The position numbers and the translations under genes were made by a program. From Palsa-504 sp963756575 (GTDB taxonomy: Bacteria > Actinomycetota > Actinomycetes > Streptosporangiales > Streptosporangiaceae): a stretch of 64,000 nt of DNA. The stretch lies in assembly GCA_963756575.1 (NCBI GenBank), contig CAVWOM010000009.1, positions 62,001-126,000 of the forward strand. Reading direction: 5' to 3'. Below, one piece after another: positions 16,596-25,699 of the stretch (within the stretch, counting starts at the first letter, position 1; each line of letters begins with the position of its first letter). The notes beneath the pieces were generated by a model that did not search any database, was not told the DNA's origin, and worked only from the letters and a program-made list of their open reading frames with translations.

Positions 16596-18017
16596 GTGCG
16601 GATAACGCGGTCAGTGCGGGCGGCATGGCCGCTGCTCGCTGTCCTGGCCGTCCAGGCCGCGCTCTCGGCCAGCATGGTGCGGACCAGGACCGCGTTCGGC
16701 GACGAGGCGCTGTACCTGTCGGCCGGGCATCTTGAGTGGTCCCACTGGTGGCACGACACCCAGATCCCGGCGTACCCGGCCTGGTTTTCCGGCGCTCCCG
16801 TCATCTACCCGCCGATCGGAGCCGTCGCCGACAGCCTCGGCGGGCTGGCCGCGGCCCGGCTGCTGTCCCTGGTCTTCATGCTCGGCGTGACGTCCTTGCT
16901 CTGGGGCACGGCGGACCGGCTGCTGGGGGACCGGCGCGTCTCCTTCTTCGCCGCCGCGCTGTTCGCCGTACTCGCGCCGACGTTGCACCTGGGCTCGTTC
17001 GCGACCTACGACGCTCCGGCGCTGCTGCTCCTGGCCATGGCGACCTGGTGTGCCGCCGGAGCCCGGAGCGGTCAGCACGCGATCCGGCGGATAGCCGCGG
17101 CCGGGATCCTCCTGGCCCTGGCCAACGCGACCAAGTACGCGACGGTCCTCTACGACCCGACCGTGCTCGGCGTCGCGATCCTGAGCTCGTGGCCGGACGC
17201 CGGATGGAGAGCAGCCCTCCGGCGGGCGGCCTTCCTCGCCGGCATCGCGACCGCTGTCCTGGCCGTGCTGCTCGCCCTGGGTGGCCCCGGCTACCTCACC
17301 GGGATCCGCGTGACCACGACCGGGCGCGCCCACGGAATCGATACCGCTTCCCTGGTGTTCGCCGACGCGTGGTCGTGGACCGCCGTCGTGCTGGTCCCGG
17401 CCGTCATCGCGGCCGTCGTCTGCGCGGTGCGCCGGCGGTGGCCGCAGGCGCTGCTGCTGGCCATGCTCGCGCTCTCGGCGCTGCTGGCACCGGCCGATCA
17501 GGCCCGCATTCAGACCGCGACGTCGCTGAACAAGCACGTCGACTTCGGTGCCTGGTTCGCTGCCATCGCGGCCGGCTACCTGCTGAGCAGACTGTCCCGG
17601 CGGCGGGTGGTCCTGGTGGCGCTGCTGGCCGCCTTGATCCCGGTTACCTCGGTCGGCACAGCCCAGGCGGACGCCATGATCAACTGGCCGGACGTGACCG
17701 GGCTCGTCAAGGTCGTCCGGCCGATGACCGACCACGGCGGCCACTTTCTCGTGGAAACCACCGATGTGCTGCTGTACTACCTGCCGCGGACGACGTGGCG
17801 GCAGTGGTCGAACACGCAGAACGGCAACCTGGAGTACTACCAGCAGGCGCTCGCGCGGCACTACTTCTCGGTGGTGATCCTCAGCTTCAACCAAACGCCG
17901 TCGGCGGACTACGCCATATCCCTCGACCTGGCCACGGCCGGCGGGTACCAGCTCGCCGCGAAGGTCCGCTCCGGCAAGACAGTCTTCTACGTGTGGGAGG
18001 ACATCGGCCGCGTGTGA
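16596..18017 (+). CDS. polytopic membrane protein, GT39-like glycosyltransferase family
   Basis: The roughly 473-aa product has about ten hydrophobic segments after a short basic start (VRITRSVRAAWPLLAVLAV). The first outer loop holds the acidic motif FGDEALYLSAGH, as in ArnT/PMT-type glycosyltransferases of the GT-C fold, where an Asp-Glu pair binds the polyprenyl-phosphate sugar. The C-terminal part (YYLPRTTWRQWSNTQNGNLE) would be outside the membrane. It would move sugars from a lipid carrier to an exported acceptor, but donor and acceptor cannot be told. GTG 16596 gives the natural membrane topology; GTG 16548 with GAGGA 12 nt upstream is an alternative start. No sugar cluster surrounds it. 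Confidence 0.7.
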   Translation: MRITRSVRAAWPLLAVLAVQAALSASMVRTRTAFGDEALYLSAGHLEWSHWWHDTQIPAYPAWFSGAPVIYPPIGAVADSLGGLAAARLLSLVFMLGVTSLLWGTADRLLGDRRVSFFAAALFAVLAPTLHLGSFATYDAPALLLLAMATWCAAGARSGQHAIRRIAAAGILLALANATKYATVLYDPTVLGVAILSSWPDAGWRAALRRAAFLAGIATAVLAVLLALGGPGYLTGIRVTTTGRAHGIDTASLVFADAWSWTAVVLVPAVIAAVVCAVRRRWPQALLLAMLALSALLAPADQARIQTATSLNKHVDFGAWFAAIAAGYLLSRLSRRRVVLVALLAALIPVTSVGTAQADAMINWPDVTGLVKVVRPMTDHGGHFLVETTDVLLYYLPRTTWRQWSNTQNGNLEYYQQALARHYFSVVILSFNQTPSADYAISLDLATAGGYQLAAKVRSGKTVFYVWEDIGRV

Positions 18018-18079
18018 GAGCCCACGGCGACCGTTATTCACGTCTTGCATTGCTTTTCGTTCACCTATTCCCTCTACGG

Positions 18080-18447
18080 TCTCCCAGGCGCACTCCTTCA
18101 GCGGACTCCACGAGGCCGGCGTCACCCTGGCCACGCCGCTGCCCAGCTCGCACCGGAGATCCTGGCCCGGGCGTCCGAGGCCGGCGGCCACACCTTCCTC
18201 ACCTGCATCGAAGGAGAAGCAGTACAGCGACAACCCGTACGGCGGCAAGTCGCTGCCGGGTGACCAGCCGCGGATCGTGACCAGCCGCGGATCGTGACCA
18301 GCCGCGGATCGTGACCAGCCGCTCGTCGGCCCTCGGCGTCTACACCCAGCGCCTCACCTGCGGCTTCCCGGCGGCCGGCAGCAAGCTGGCACCGTCGGTC
18401 CCGTCGGGCGCGGGGAACCCGCTGCTGACCGCGCTCGACGTCCGCTG
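18080..18447 (+). pseudogene. decayed coding remnant, identity unknown
   Basis: Pieces of plausible protein are spread over different frames: HSFSGLHEAG near 18089, YSDNPYGGKSLPGDQPRIVT near 18220, and SSALGVYTQRLTCGFPAAGS to ALDVR-stop at 18324-18447. A 17-bp tandem duplication (18260-18321) shifts the frame between the last two. I cannot name the family. The opposite strand (18340-18642) has a 100-codon frame (MMSDEKDARLAVLTAPRSHV) that may itself be a remnant. The whole 18018-18702 stretch has no intact gene that I can support. Confidence 0.4.
18260..18321 (+). repeat. 17-bp direct tandem repeat, 3.6 copies
   Basis: GTGACCAGCCGCGGATC occurs perfectly at 18260-18276, 18277-18293 and 18294-18310, followed by a partial copy at 18311-18321. 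The unit is not a multiple of three, so each copy shifts the frame. Confidence 0.9.
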
Positions 18448-18702
18448 ACCCCGCCCAGCGGACGTCGGCCCAGACCGAGATCCGGTCCGGCTACCCGCTC
18501 GACGGCACCCCAGGGACCTCCAGCCCGACGGCAGCACCGGCCGCCGCCGGTCCTCCTCGAAGAGCCCGGCCACGACCTCGAGCACATGCGAGCGCGGCGC
18601 GGTAAGCACAGCCAGCCGCGCGTCCTTTTCGTCGCTCATCACCTAAGAACGGCGCACGGACCTAGCGGAATAAGCGGGTTCCGCCCCTGGTAGGGTCGCG
18701 GG

Positions 18703-20232
18703 ATGCCCCCGAGGATGAGCCGCTGGCGGGCCGTCGCCGGCGTCCTGCTCGCCGTCCTCGTGGCCGCCGGATGCACCTCAACGTCCACGACCGCCGCGCA
18801 CCCGAAACCCGCGTCGGCCCCCCACCGCCAGTCCCGGCCGAACTTCGTGTTCGTGCTCACCGACGACCTGTCCTGGAACCTGGTCAGCCACATGCCGCAC
18901 GTGCTGGCCATGGAGCGGGCCGGGACGACGTTTTCCCGCTACTACGTGGTGGACTCGCTGTGCTGCCCGTCGCGTTCGGCCATCTTCACCGGTGAGTACC
19001 CGCACGACGACGGGGTCTTCACCAACGCCGGCGCCGACGGCGGGTACTTCGCCTTCAACCAGCACGGCGACCAGGGCAAGTCGTTCGCGGTGGCGCTGCA
19101 CGACGCGGGCTACCGGACCGCGATGATGGGCAAGTACCTGAACCAGTACGAGCCCGTGTACCCGCCCGCGCCCGGCTGGGACGAGTGGGACGTGGCCGGG
19201 AACGGCGGCTACGGCGAGTTCGGCTACAACCTCAACCAAGACGGCCAGCGGGTCGGCTATGGCCACGCCGCGGACGACTACCTGACCAACGTGCTGGCCG
19301 CCAAGGCCGGCACGTTCATCGGCTCGGCCGCCGCCTCGGGCCACCCTTTCATGCTCGAGGTGGCCACGTTCGCCCCGCACGCGCCGTACACGCCCGCCCC
19401 CCGCTACGCGCACGCGGCCCAGCAGCTCAGCTACCCGAAGACTCCCGCCTACGGCCGCCTGCCGGCCAATCCGCCGCCGTGGCTCAAGGGTCACCCGCCC
19501 CTGTCCGCGGCGGACCAGGACACGATCACCGCCACCTTCCGCAAGCGGGTGGAAGACGACTTCTCCGTCGACGACATGATCGGCCAGCTCGAGAACGAGC
19601 TGCGGGCCACGGGCCTGGCCCAGGACACGTACTTCGTGTTCAGCTCGGACAACGGCTTCCACATGGGGGAGTACACGCTCACCTCGGGGAAGCAGACCGC
19701 CTTCGAGACCGACATCCAGGTGCCGCTGATCGTCACCGGGCCCGGCGTCCCGGCCGGCCGTATCGTCGGCCAGCTGGCCTCCAACATCGACCTGGCCCCC
19801 ACCTTCGAGACCCTCGCGGGCGAGCCCGTCCCGGCCGACGTCGACGGTCACAGCCTGGCCGCCCTGTGGCACGGCCAGGACCCGCCGGACTGGCGGCAGG
19901 CCATCCTCGTCGAGCACCACGGCCCGGACTTCTCGCCGGCCGACCCGGACCGGCAGACCGAGAAACCGGGCGACCCGCCGTCGTACGAGGCGGTGCGGAC
20001 CGCGAACGCGCTCTACGTCCGGTACGCGGGCGGCGCCCAGGAGTACTACGACACCGCGACCGACCCGTACGAGCTGGACAACCTGGCCGCCCAGGGCATC
20101 CCGGCCGACCTGCGCAACGCGCTCAGCGACCTGGCGAACTGCCACACCGGCGCCACCTGCTGGACCGCCGCCCACCTGGGCCCGCCGCCGGCCACCAAGC
20201 CGTCTTTGCCGAACGCGTTCCTCCGCCCCTAG
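18703..20232 (+). CDS. sulfatase (arylsulfatase family), predicted lipoprotein
   Basis: The 509-aa protein has a lipoprotein signal (hydrophobic VAGVLLAVLVAAGC, Cys about residue 26). The mature start FVFVLTDDLSWNLV carries the metal-binding Asp pair, and LCCPSRSAIFTG holds the C-x-P-S-R signature in which Cys becomes formylglycine. Other family landmarks are MGKYLNQYEP, APHAPYTPAP, and FSSDNGFHMGEYTLTSGKQ. It would cleave sulfate esters outside the membrane. The formylglycine-generating enzyme needed for its activity is not in this window. The start at 18703 is supported by GGTAGGG; ATG 18715 is possible. The gene is alone, with a divergent-to-tail reductase 3 bp beyond its stop on the other strand. 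Confidence 0.9.
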   Translation: MPPRMSRWRAVAGVLLAVLVAAGCTSTSTTAAHPKPASAPHRQSRPNFVFVLTDDLSWNLVSHMPHVLAMERAGTTFSRYYVVDSLCCPSRSAIFTGEYPHDDGVFTNAGADGGYFAFNQHGDQGKSFAVALHDAGYRTAMMGKYLNQYEPVYPPAPGWDEWDVAGNGGYGEFGYNLNQDGQRVGYGHAADDYLTNVLAAKAGTFIGSAAASGHPFMLEVATFAPHAPYTPAPRYAHAAQQLSYPKTPAYGRLPANPPPWLKGHPPLSAADQDTITATFRKRVEDDFSVDDMIGQLENELRATGLAQDTYFVFSSDNGFHMGEYTLTSGKQTAFETDIQVPLIVTGPGVPAGRIVGQLASNIDLAPTFETLAGEPVPADVDGHSLAALWHGQDPPDWRQAILVEHHGPDFSPADPDRQTEKPGDPPSYEAVRTANALYVRYAGGAQEYYDTATDPYELDNLAAQGIPADLRNALSDLANCHTGATCWTAAHLGPPPATKPSLPNAFLRP

Positions 20233-20235
20233 CTC

Positions 20236-21210
20236 TCACGGGACGAGCAGCAGCCGCCCCGGCACCGAACGCTCCTCGAGCAGCTGGTGGGCCCGGCTCA
20301 CCTCGGCCAGCGGGAGCGCCGCCCCGGCCACCGCGAGCAGCTTCCCCGTCCCGAACCAGCCGGTGAGCTCGGCCACGCCGGCCCGGACCGCCTCCGGATC
20401 GGCCGCGCGCCAGGCCAGCAGCGAGAACCCGGTCACGCTCTTCAGCGCGAACAGGTTCCGTACCGGGACGCTGGTCAGCTCGCCCGCGGAAGCGCCGAAG
20501 ACCACCGCGCGGCCGTAAGGCGCGAGCAGGCCGACGCACCGGTGCAGCGTGTCGCCGCCCACCGCCTCGAGCACCACGTCCACGCCGCCGGGCGCGGCGG
20601 ACCGCACCGCCTCGTCCCATCCGGGCTGCCCGTGGTCGACGGCGACGTCGGCCCCCAGCTCCTTGGCCAGCGCGAGCTTGGCCGCCGAACCCGCGGTGGC
20701 GATGACCGTGCCCGCGCCGAGCTGCCGGGCCAGCTGCACGGCGAGGTGGCCGATCGCGCCCGCCCCGGCCGTGACCAGGACGGTCTCGCCGGCGCCGAGG
20801 CGCCCCGCTCGCAGCGCGCCGAGCGCCACCGCCCCGGTGGTCGGCAGCATGCTCGCGGTGGCGGCGTCCAGCTCCGCCGGCACTGGCACCAGCCAGTCGG
20901 TGCCGGCCACGACGTACTCGGCGCAGGCGTCCTCGAGCAGGGCCGCGACGCGGCTCCCGGTCAGGGCCGGATCGGCGCCCGGGCCGGCCTTCTCGACCGT
21001 GCCCACCACGTCGCCGGTCAGCGTGCCGGGCGTCGGGCGGAACCAGATCGAGTTCTGGTCGGTCTCGCGGCGGATCTGGACGTCGACGTAGTTGACGCCG
21101 ATCGCCTCGGTGCGGATGAGCACCTGGCCGGGTCCGGGCTCGGGTACGGCAGCCTGCTCGACGGTCAGGACCTCGGGGCCGCCGTGCGCGTAGAAGCGGA
21201 CACGCCGCAT
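20236..21210 (-). CDS. zinc-free MDR family NADPH:quinone reductase
   Basis: A 324-aa medium-chain reductase: GroES-like N-terminal part (VEQAAVPEPGPGQVLIRTEA), Rossmann nucleotide site VLVTAGAGAIGHLAVQLARQ, and no structural zinc Cys set, as in quinone oxidoreductases. It likely reduces quinones or enones with NADPH in the cytoplasm. AGGAGA precedes ATG 21210. It diverges from a TetR gene with a strong palindrome between them, so the regulator very likely controls it. It is tail-to-tail with the sulfatase. Confidence 0.88.
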   Translation of the reverse strand: MRRVRFYAHGGPEVLTVEQAAVPEPGPGQVLIRTEAIGVNYVDVQIRRETDQNSIWFRPTPGTLTGDVVGTVEKAGPGADPALTGSRVAALLEDACAEYVVAGTDWLVPVPAELDAATASMLPTTGAVALGALRAGRLGAGETVLVTAGAGAIGHLAVQLARQLGAGTVIATAGSAAKLALAKELGADVAVDHGQPGWDEAVRSAAPGGVDVVLEAVGGDTLHRCVGLLAPYGRAVVFGASAGELTSVPVRNLFALKSVTGFSLLAWRAADPEAVRAGVAELTGWFGTGKLLAVAGAALPLAEVSRAHQLLEERSVPGRLLLVP

Positions 21211-21272
21211 GAGACTCTCCTGTCAGTAAGGGCCTGGTAAACTGGACCAGCAGTCAACTTAACTCCGACAAT

Positions 21273-21291
21273 ACTGGACCGCCGGTCCAGT
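21273..21291. promoter_or_regulatory. TetR operator between reductase and tetR
   Basis: ACTGGACC-GCC-GGTCCAGT is an inverted repeat with perfect 8-bp arms, and the half-site ACTGGACC occurs again at 21241-21248. Its position in a 106-bp divergent promoter region marks it as the binding site of the TetR protein next door. Confidence 0.75.
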
Positions 21292-21316
21292 TGTCGAGCC
21301 AGCCAACGGAGCCCTG

Positions 21317-21937
21317 ATGGACCAAGGCCGGCCCGAGCGGGCCGACGCGGCCCGTAACCGGCGCGCCATCCTCGCCGCGACCGAGGAACTGCTGGCCACG
21401 CACCGGCCCCAGGACATCTCGATGGAGCAGGTCGCGGCGGCGGCGGGCGTGGGCAAGGGCACGGTCTTCCACCGGTTCGGCAACCGGACCGGGCTGATGC
21501 ACGCGCTCATGGTGGAGCGGGCCCAGGCGCTGGAGGGGGCGGTGACCACGGGGCCGCCGCCGCTGGGCCCCGGCGCCCCGGACCGGGACCGGCTGCTGGC
21601 CTTCCTGGACGCCATCGTCGAGGTCGTCGGGCGCAACAAGAGCCTGCTGGCCGAGCTCGCCTACTCCTCCGCCGCCAACCCGCCGCCCCCAGCACCCGAA
21701 GAGCCGAAGGAGCCGGCCGGCCGCTACGAGGATGACCATCCGGTCTACTCGTTCTGGCACGGTCACATCAGCGCGCTCATCGCCGCCCAGCGGCCCGACG
21801 CGGACGCCGCGATGCTCGCCCACCTCCTGCTCGGCGCCCTGCACAGCGAGCCGATCCTGGCCCAGCTGACCGCCGAGGGCCCGGCCCGGCTCACCGCGGC
21901 CCTGCGCGCCCTAGCCGGCTCCGCCCTCAAAGACTGA
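21317..21937 (+). CDS. TetR family transcriptional regulator
   Basis: The 206-aa protein has the TetR helix-turn-helix at residues 10-55 (AARNRRAILAATEELLATHR, ISMEQVAAAAGVGKGTVFHR FGNRTGLMHAL) followed by an all-helical ligand domain. The start follows GGAG at 21308. It is divergent from an MDR reductase and most likely represses both genes through the palindrome at 21273-21291. The ligand is unknown; an electrophile or quinone would fit the target. Confidence 0.9.
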   Translation: MDQGRPERADAARNRRAILAATEELLATHRPQDISMEQVAAAAGVGKGTVFHRFGNRTGLMHALMVERAQALEGAVTTGPPPLGPGAPDRDRLLAFLDAIVEVVGRNKSLLAELAYSSAANPPPPAPEEPKEPAGRYEDDHPVYSFWHGHISALIAAQRPDADAAMLAHLLLGALHSEPILAQLTAEGPARLTAALRALAGSALKD

Positions 21938-21989
21938 TACCAAACGGGGTGCCGTCCCCGCCCCCCTCCCCCCGCTACACCCCGGCGGC

Positions 21990-24569
21990 CTAACCGCCGC
22001 CGAAGCAGACGAACGGGCTGAACGGATCCCCGGCCGTGGCCGCCGCGAGCGCCTCGGCGGGCCTGGTCCCGGCCGCGAGCAGGCGGTGGTAGGCGGTCAT
22101 CGTGCCGACGGCGGCCTCGTCACCCACCCGGATGACGCTGGCGGTCACGGTCGCGGTGCCGATGTAGAGCAGGGCCGCGGTGAAACCGAGGATCTCCTCG
22201 CCGGGCCGCACGGTCGTCCGCCCGACATCGCACGAGGACAGGACCACGTGCCGGGGAGCGGCCGTGAGCCGCTGGATGTCGTAGGCCATGAGCGGGCCGT
22301 CGGCCAGGTCGACCCGGGAGAACAGGAAGTTCTCCTGATCATGGTGCCCGTGCGCGGCCAGGTGGACCAGGGGCGCGCCGTCCAGGGCCCGCAGCACCGC
22401 GCGGGTCGTGGCGGCCGCGCCGAGCAGCGGGCGGCCGCCCGGGTAGCACTCGGCGACCCGGGCGACCTCCCGGGCCGCGTGTTCCAGGTCAGGACCCGCC
22501 ACCAGCAGGGGAGATCCGCCTGTCTCGGCTTGCCCGCGCTGCCACGCGGCCAGCCAGGAGGATGCGGACGGGCAGACCGTGACCGGGCGGCCGCGCAGGC
22601 CGGGCAGCGCCCCCCAGGGGACGTCGGCCAGCGGGCCCGCCGGGACGAGCACGACCCCGCCGTCGCCCAGGTAGGGGAGCAGCGGCGCGATGGTCTCGGT
22701 CGCCAGCGCGGCGGCCTGGCTCCGCGCCGACTCCCTGATCACGGCCTCGAGCCGGGCGGGCAGCCGCCGTCCGGCCAGCGTGTCGAGGTCGGCGCTGAGC
22801 CGCCGGGCGGCCTCGGCCGCCGCCTCGAAGTCGCCCAGCCGTACCAGCCGGGCCCGGCCCCGGGACCCGCCCCCGGCGACCACCGCGGCCATCCCGCCGG
22901 GCCGGGCCACGATGCCCACCAGGCTCTGCCCGCTTTCCGCCAGGGCCGCGCTCACCTCGCCGAGGCTGGCCGGCGCGGCGGCGTCGCCCAGGCCAGCCGC
23001 CTTCCAGTCGTGTTCCCTGATCTCGCGCTGCAGCTCCGCCTGCCGGCCGGCCAGGGCCGGGTCGCGCGTCCCGGCCAGCTCGGCCTCACGGATCAGCAAG
23101 CTCAGCTGGCGCAGCTCGGCCAGGGTGGCCGCCGCCTGCGGGTCGGCCGGCGGATGGACCGGCTTGACCCCGAACGCCTGCGCCCGCGAGCGTTCCAGCC
23201 AGGCGAACACCAGCGGCGCCGAACCGCTTTCCAGGGCCAGCCGCAGGCCGGCCGAGGCCAGGTCGGCGCCGAGGGCGCCGACCCCCGTTTGCAGGTCGAT
23301 GCTGCCGAGCCGGCCCCGCCGGGCTCGCACCAGGGTCAGGCCCGCCCGGAGCTCGGTCAGGGCCGCCGCCGGCCGCTGCTGGGACTCCGCCAGCTCGGCG
23401 CGGACCAGGTGCCGCAGCAGGCGGCCGGCCAGCGGCATCCCGGGCCGGCCGCCAGCCGCGAGTATCCGCCCGGCCTCCTCCGGCTGCCGGGCCACGATCA
23501 GGGCCCGCGCCGCGATCAGTTCGGCCAGCGCCGCGTCGTGGGCCAGGCCGCAGCCGCGCAGCCGCGTCGCCAGTTCCTGCGCCTCGGCCGCGACGGCGGC
23601 CCGGCGGCCCGGGCCCAGGGAGCGGGCGTGCAGCCCGGTGAGCTCGGCGACGCCGGCCCAGGTGCGGTTGCCCCGCTGCCGGAAACGCCGTCCGGCGGCC
23701 GCCGCCCACTGCCGCGCCGCGGCCAGCTCCCCGGCGGCCAGCGCGGCCTGGGCCCGGGCCAGCTGCGCCCGGGCGAGCTGCGCCCGGTCCAGGCCGAGCC
23801 GCTGCTGCTGGGACCAGGCCATCGCGTCGTCGAGCTCGCGGGCGGCGTCGCGGGCGAGCCCCGCCGCGAGCAGCGCGCCGGCCTTGTCGGTCGCCAGCAC
23901 GAGCAGAAAGCCGGGCGCGCTCAGCCGGAACGCCCCGGCGGCCGCGTCGAAGAGCCGGAGCGCGGCCGGGATGTCCCCGGCCAGCAGTTCGCAGTAGCCC
24001 AGGTTGTGCAGCGCCTTGGCCGCGAGCAGGTCGTGGCCCCCGTCGGTGGCGATGCGGCGGCACCAGTCCAGGTCGGCCCGGGCCCGCTTCACCTGGACGA
24101 GGCTGAGGCAGGCGAAGCTGCGGTTCAGCAGGATCCGCGCCAGGTTGACGGTCTCGCCCGGTTTTCCCGCCAGCTGGGCCGCGGCCTCGCCGAACACGGC
24201 GACGGCGTCCTGCTCCCGGCCGGTGTGCAGGTAGATCGTGCCCCGCTGGCCGAGAAGCACCCCCCGCTCGCCCGCCGGGGCCAGCTCCTCGGCCCGGCCG
24301 AGCAGGCTCAGCCCGTAGCCGGTCCGGCCGAGCTCGGCCTCCCAGCTCCCGATCATGCCGAGCAGCCGCGCGGCCAGCGCGCGGTGTCCCTCGGCGACCT
24401 GCCGCGCGTCCGGCCGTTCCGCGTGCTCGCTCCAGCCTAGGTGCCGCAGGCCGGCCCGGGCGTGGCGGATGCCGGCCTCGGTACGGCCCGCGTTACCCTC
24501 CCGCAGGGCGCGCTCACGCGCCTCGCGGGCGCGGCTCTCCGCGCGGGCCAGCGCATCGGGGGCGGGCAT
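21990..24569 (-). CDS. TPR-CHAT domain protein (caspase-like protease)
   Basis: The 859-aa protein has a long N-terminal helical repeat region of TPR type (about residues 1-430, with units such as AKALHNLGYCELLAGDIPAA) and a C-terminal CHAT domain (about 560-859). The catalytic pair of the caspase-like fold is present: His740 in HLAAHGHH and Cys780 in VVLSSCDVG. It ends with FVCFGGG, as many CHAT proteins do. No signal peptide, so cytoplasmic. It starts 4 bp after the stop of the small beta-sandwich gene and is last in an operon with a sigma factor and a subtilisin-like protease. CHAT proteases in other systems cut partner proteins on a signal and can kill the cell; the substrate here is unknown. 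A sibling target in the operon is possible. Confidence 0.88.
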   Translation of the reverse strand: MPAPDALARAESRAREARERALREGNAGRTEAGIRHARAGLRHLGWSEHAERPDARQVAEGHRALAARLLGMIGSWEAELGRTGYGLSLLGRAEELAPAGERGVLLGQRGTIYLHTGREQDAVAVFGEAAAQLAGKPGETVNLARILLNRSFACLSLVQVKRARADLDWCRRIATDGGHDLLAAKALHNLGYCELLAGDIPAALRLFDAAAGAFRLSAPGFLLVLATDKAGALLAAGLARDAARELDDAMAWSQQQRLGLDRAQLARAQLARAQAALAAGELAAARQWAAAAGRRFRQRGNRTWAGVAELTGLHARSLGPGRRAAVAAEAQELATRLRGCGLAHDAALAELIAARALIVARQPEEAGRILAAGGRPGMPLAGRLLRHLVRAELAESQQRPAAALTELRAGLTLVRARRGRLGSIDLQTGVGALGADLASAGLRLALESGSAPLVFAWLERSRAQAFGVKPVHPPADPQAAATLAELRQLSLLIREAELAGTRDPALAGRQAELQREIREHDWKAAGLGDAAAPASLGEVSAALAESGQSLVGIVARPGGMAAVVAGGGSRGRARLVRLGDFEAAAEAARRLSADLDTLAGRRLPARLEAVIRESARSQAAALATETIAPLLPYLGDGGVVLVPAGPLADVPWGALPGLRGRPVTVCPSASSWLAAWQRGQAETGGSPLLVAGPDLEHAAREVARVAECYPGGRPLLGAAATTRAVLRALDGAPLVHLAAHGHHDQENFLFSRVDLADGPLMAYDIQRLTAAPRHVVLSSCDVGRTTVRPGEEILGFTAALLYIGTATVTASVIRVGDEAAVGTMTAYHRLLAAGTRPAEALAAATAGDPFSPFVCFGGG

Positions 24570-24573
24570 GATG

Positions 24574-25080
24574 TCAGAAGATGAGCGCGGGGGTCACCAC
24601 GGAACGCCCCGTCCGGTCCGGCCCGGCCGGCCTGACCACGAGCTGCGCCGTGCCGCGCGGTACCTGGGCGAAGGCGAAGCGCCCCTGCTCGTCGCTGGTG
24701 ACATAGAGCGGCTCGGCCGCGCACTTCATCTCGACCTCACGGCGCTGTGACGGAGCCAGCCAGCCGTCCACGCGGACCGTGCCATCGCTGTTCGCGTCGA
24801 TCCGGATCATGATGGTGAGGCTCTCGCTGTCAAAGGTGATCGTGCGGCTCTCTTCCGACCCGCGGGCCGCCACGGCCAGCTGATCCTCCTCCGCCGCCAG
24901 CCGGGCGACCTCGATCTCGAGATCACGGAAGGCGAGAAAGAAGCGGATCCGTTCCGGGAGTTCCGCGGGCATCGGGTCGGCGGCCTGGAACATATCCCGG
25001 ACCTCGGCCAGCAGCTCGAAGTCGGACTCGTCGAGCGGCTCGTCGGCTGACGGCGACCCGGCCGCCTCCGGGAGGGTCAC
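24574..25080 (-). CDS. small operon protein: helical N-terminus plus carboxypeptidase-regulatory-like beta domain
   Basis: The GTG start at 25080 overlaps the sigma factor stop by 4 bp, so translation is coupled. The 168-aa product has an acidic helical N-terminal part (residues 15-75, ESDFELLAEVRDMFQAADPM, AELPERIRFFLAFRDLEIEV) and a C-terminal beta-sandwich-like part (VRVDGWLAPSQRREVEM, YVTSDEQGRFAFAQVPRGTA) resembling carboxypeptidase regulatory-like domains. There is no membrane segment. Lying directly after a sigma factor gene, it may bind and control that sigma factor, but it lacks the zinc motif of ZAS anti-sigma factors. Homologues beside CHAT and sigma genes occur in other actinomycetes to my knowledge; no function is established. 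Confidence 0.65.
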   Translation of the reverse strand: MTLPEAAGSPSADEPLDESDFELLAEVRDMFQAADPMPAELPERIRFFLAFRDLEIEVARLAAEEDQLAVAARGSEESRTITFDSESLTIMIRIDANSDGTVRVDGWLAPSQRREVEMKCAAEPLYVTSDEQGRFAFAQVPRGTAQLVVRPAGPDRTGRSVVTPALIF

Positions 25081-25694
25081 CGCGAACTCCCGCCGGCTTC
25101 CTCGGCCAGCAGGACGCGCAGCTTGGCCAGGCAGCGGCCGCGGGTGGGGCCGATGCTGCCGACCGGCATGCCCAGGGCGAGGGCCACCGCGGTGTAGTCC
25201 GGCCGCGGGGCGAAGGCGATGATCCGCAGCAGTTCCTGGCAGCGCGCGGAGAGCCGGCCGATGGCGGCCCACAGGGCGCGCCGCTCGTCGTCCACGATGA
25301 CCTGCTCCTCCGAGCCAGGACCGTCGTCGGGCAGTTCGTCGAGCGTCTCCTGGTCCGCGGGGAACTGCCTGCGTCCCGCGGCGCGTACCCGCCAGGCTTC
25401 CCGGCGGGTCGTGACGACCAGCCATCCGGTGAGGGCCGCCGAGTCGTGAATGCCGTCCAGGTGGGTGACCAGGCGCAGCCATACCGTCTGCAGGACATCC
25501 TCGGCGTCGCCCGTGCTCAGCCCGGTGGCGCGCGCGACCTGCCAGAGCAGCGGGCTGAGCTCGGTCACGATCTCGCCGAGCGCGTCCTCGCGGCCCTGCC
25601 GGGCCGCGCTCATCAAGCTGGCGATGCGCGCGCCCCGGTCTGGCCGCGTCTGCTGGCAGATGCCGCTTCCCGCGGCGGCCTTGTGCTCGTCCAC
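25077..25694 (-). CDS. ECF-type sigma-70 family factor
   Basis: The about 205-aa product shows region 2 (SLMSAARQGREDALGEIVTE, DAEDVLQTVWLRLVTHLDGI) and region 4 (LSARCQELLRIIAFAPRPDY, VALALGMPVGSIGPTRGRCL) of small sigma factors. The likely start is GTG 25694, 5 bp after the subtilisin stop; ATG near 25613 is an alternative. It would direct RNA polymerase to a small regulon, perhaps including its own operon. It stands between a subtilisin-like protease and the small beta-domain protein, which is an unusual place for a sigma factor and suggests that proteolysis releases or destroys a partner. Confidence 0.85.
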   Translation of the reverse strand: MDEHKAAAGSGICQQTRPDRGARIASLMSAARQGREDALGEIVTELSPLLWQVARATGLSTGDAEDVLQTVWLRLVTHLDGIHDSAALTGWLVVTTRREAWRVRAAGRRQFPADQETLDELPDDGPGSEEQVIVDDERRALWAAIGRLSARCQELLRIIAFAPRPDYTAVALALGMPVGSIGPTRGRCLAKLRVLLAEEAGGSSR

Positions 25695-25699
25695 CGTGA

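Noticed and set aside
18703..20232. Formylglycine-generating enzyme partner near the sulfatase
   Set aside because: None of the neighbouring genes has an FGE-like sequence.
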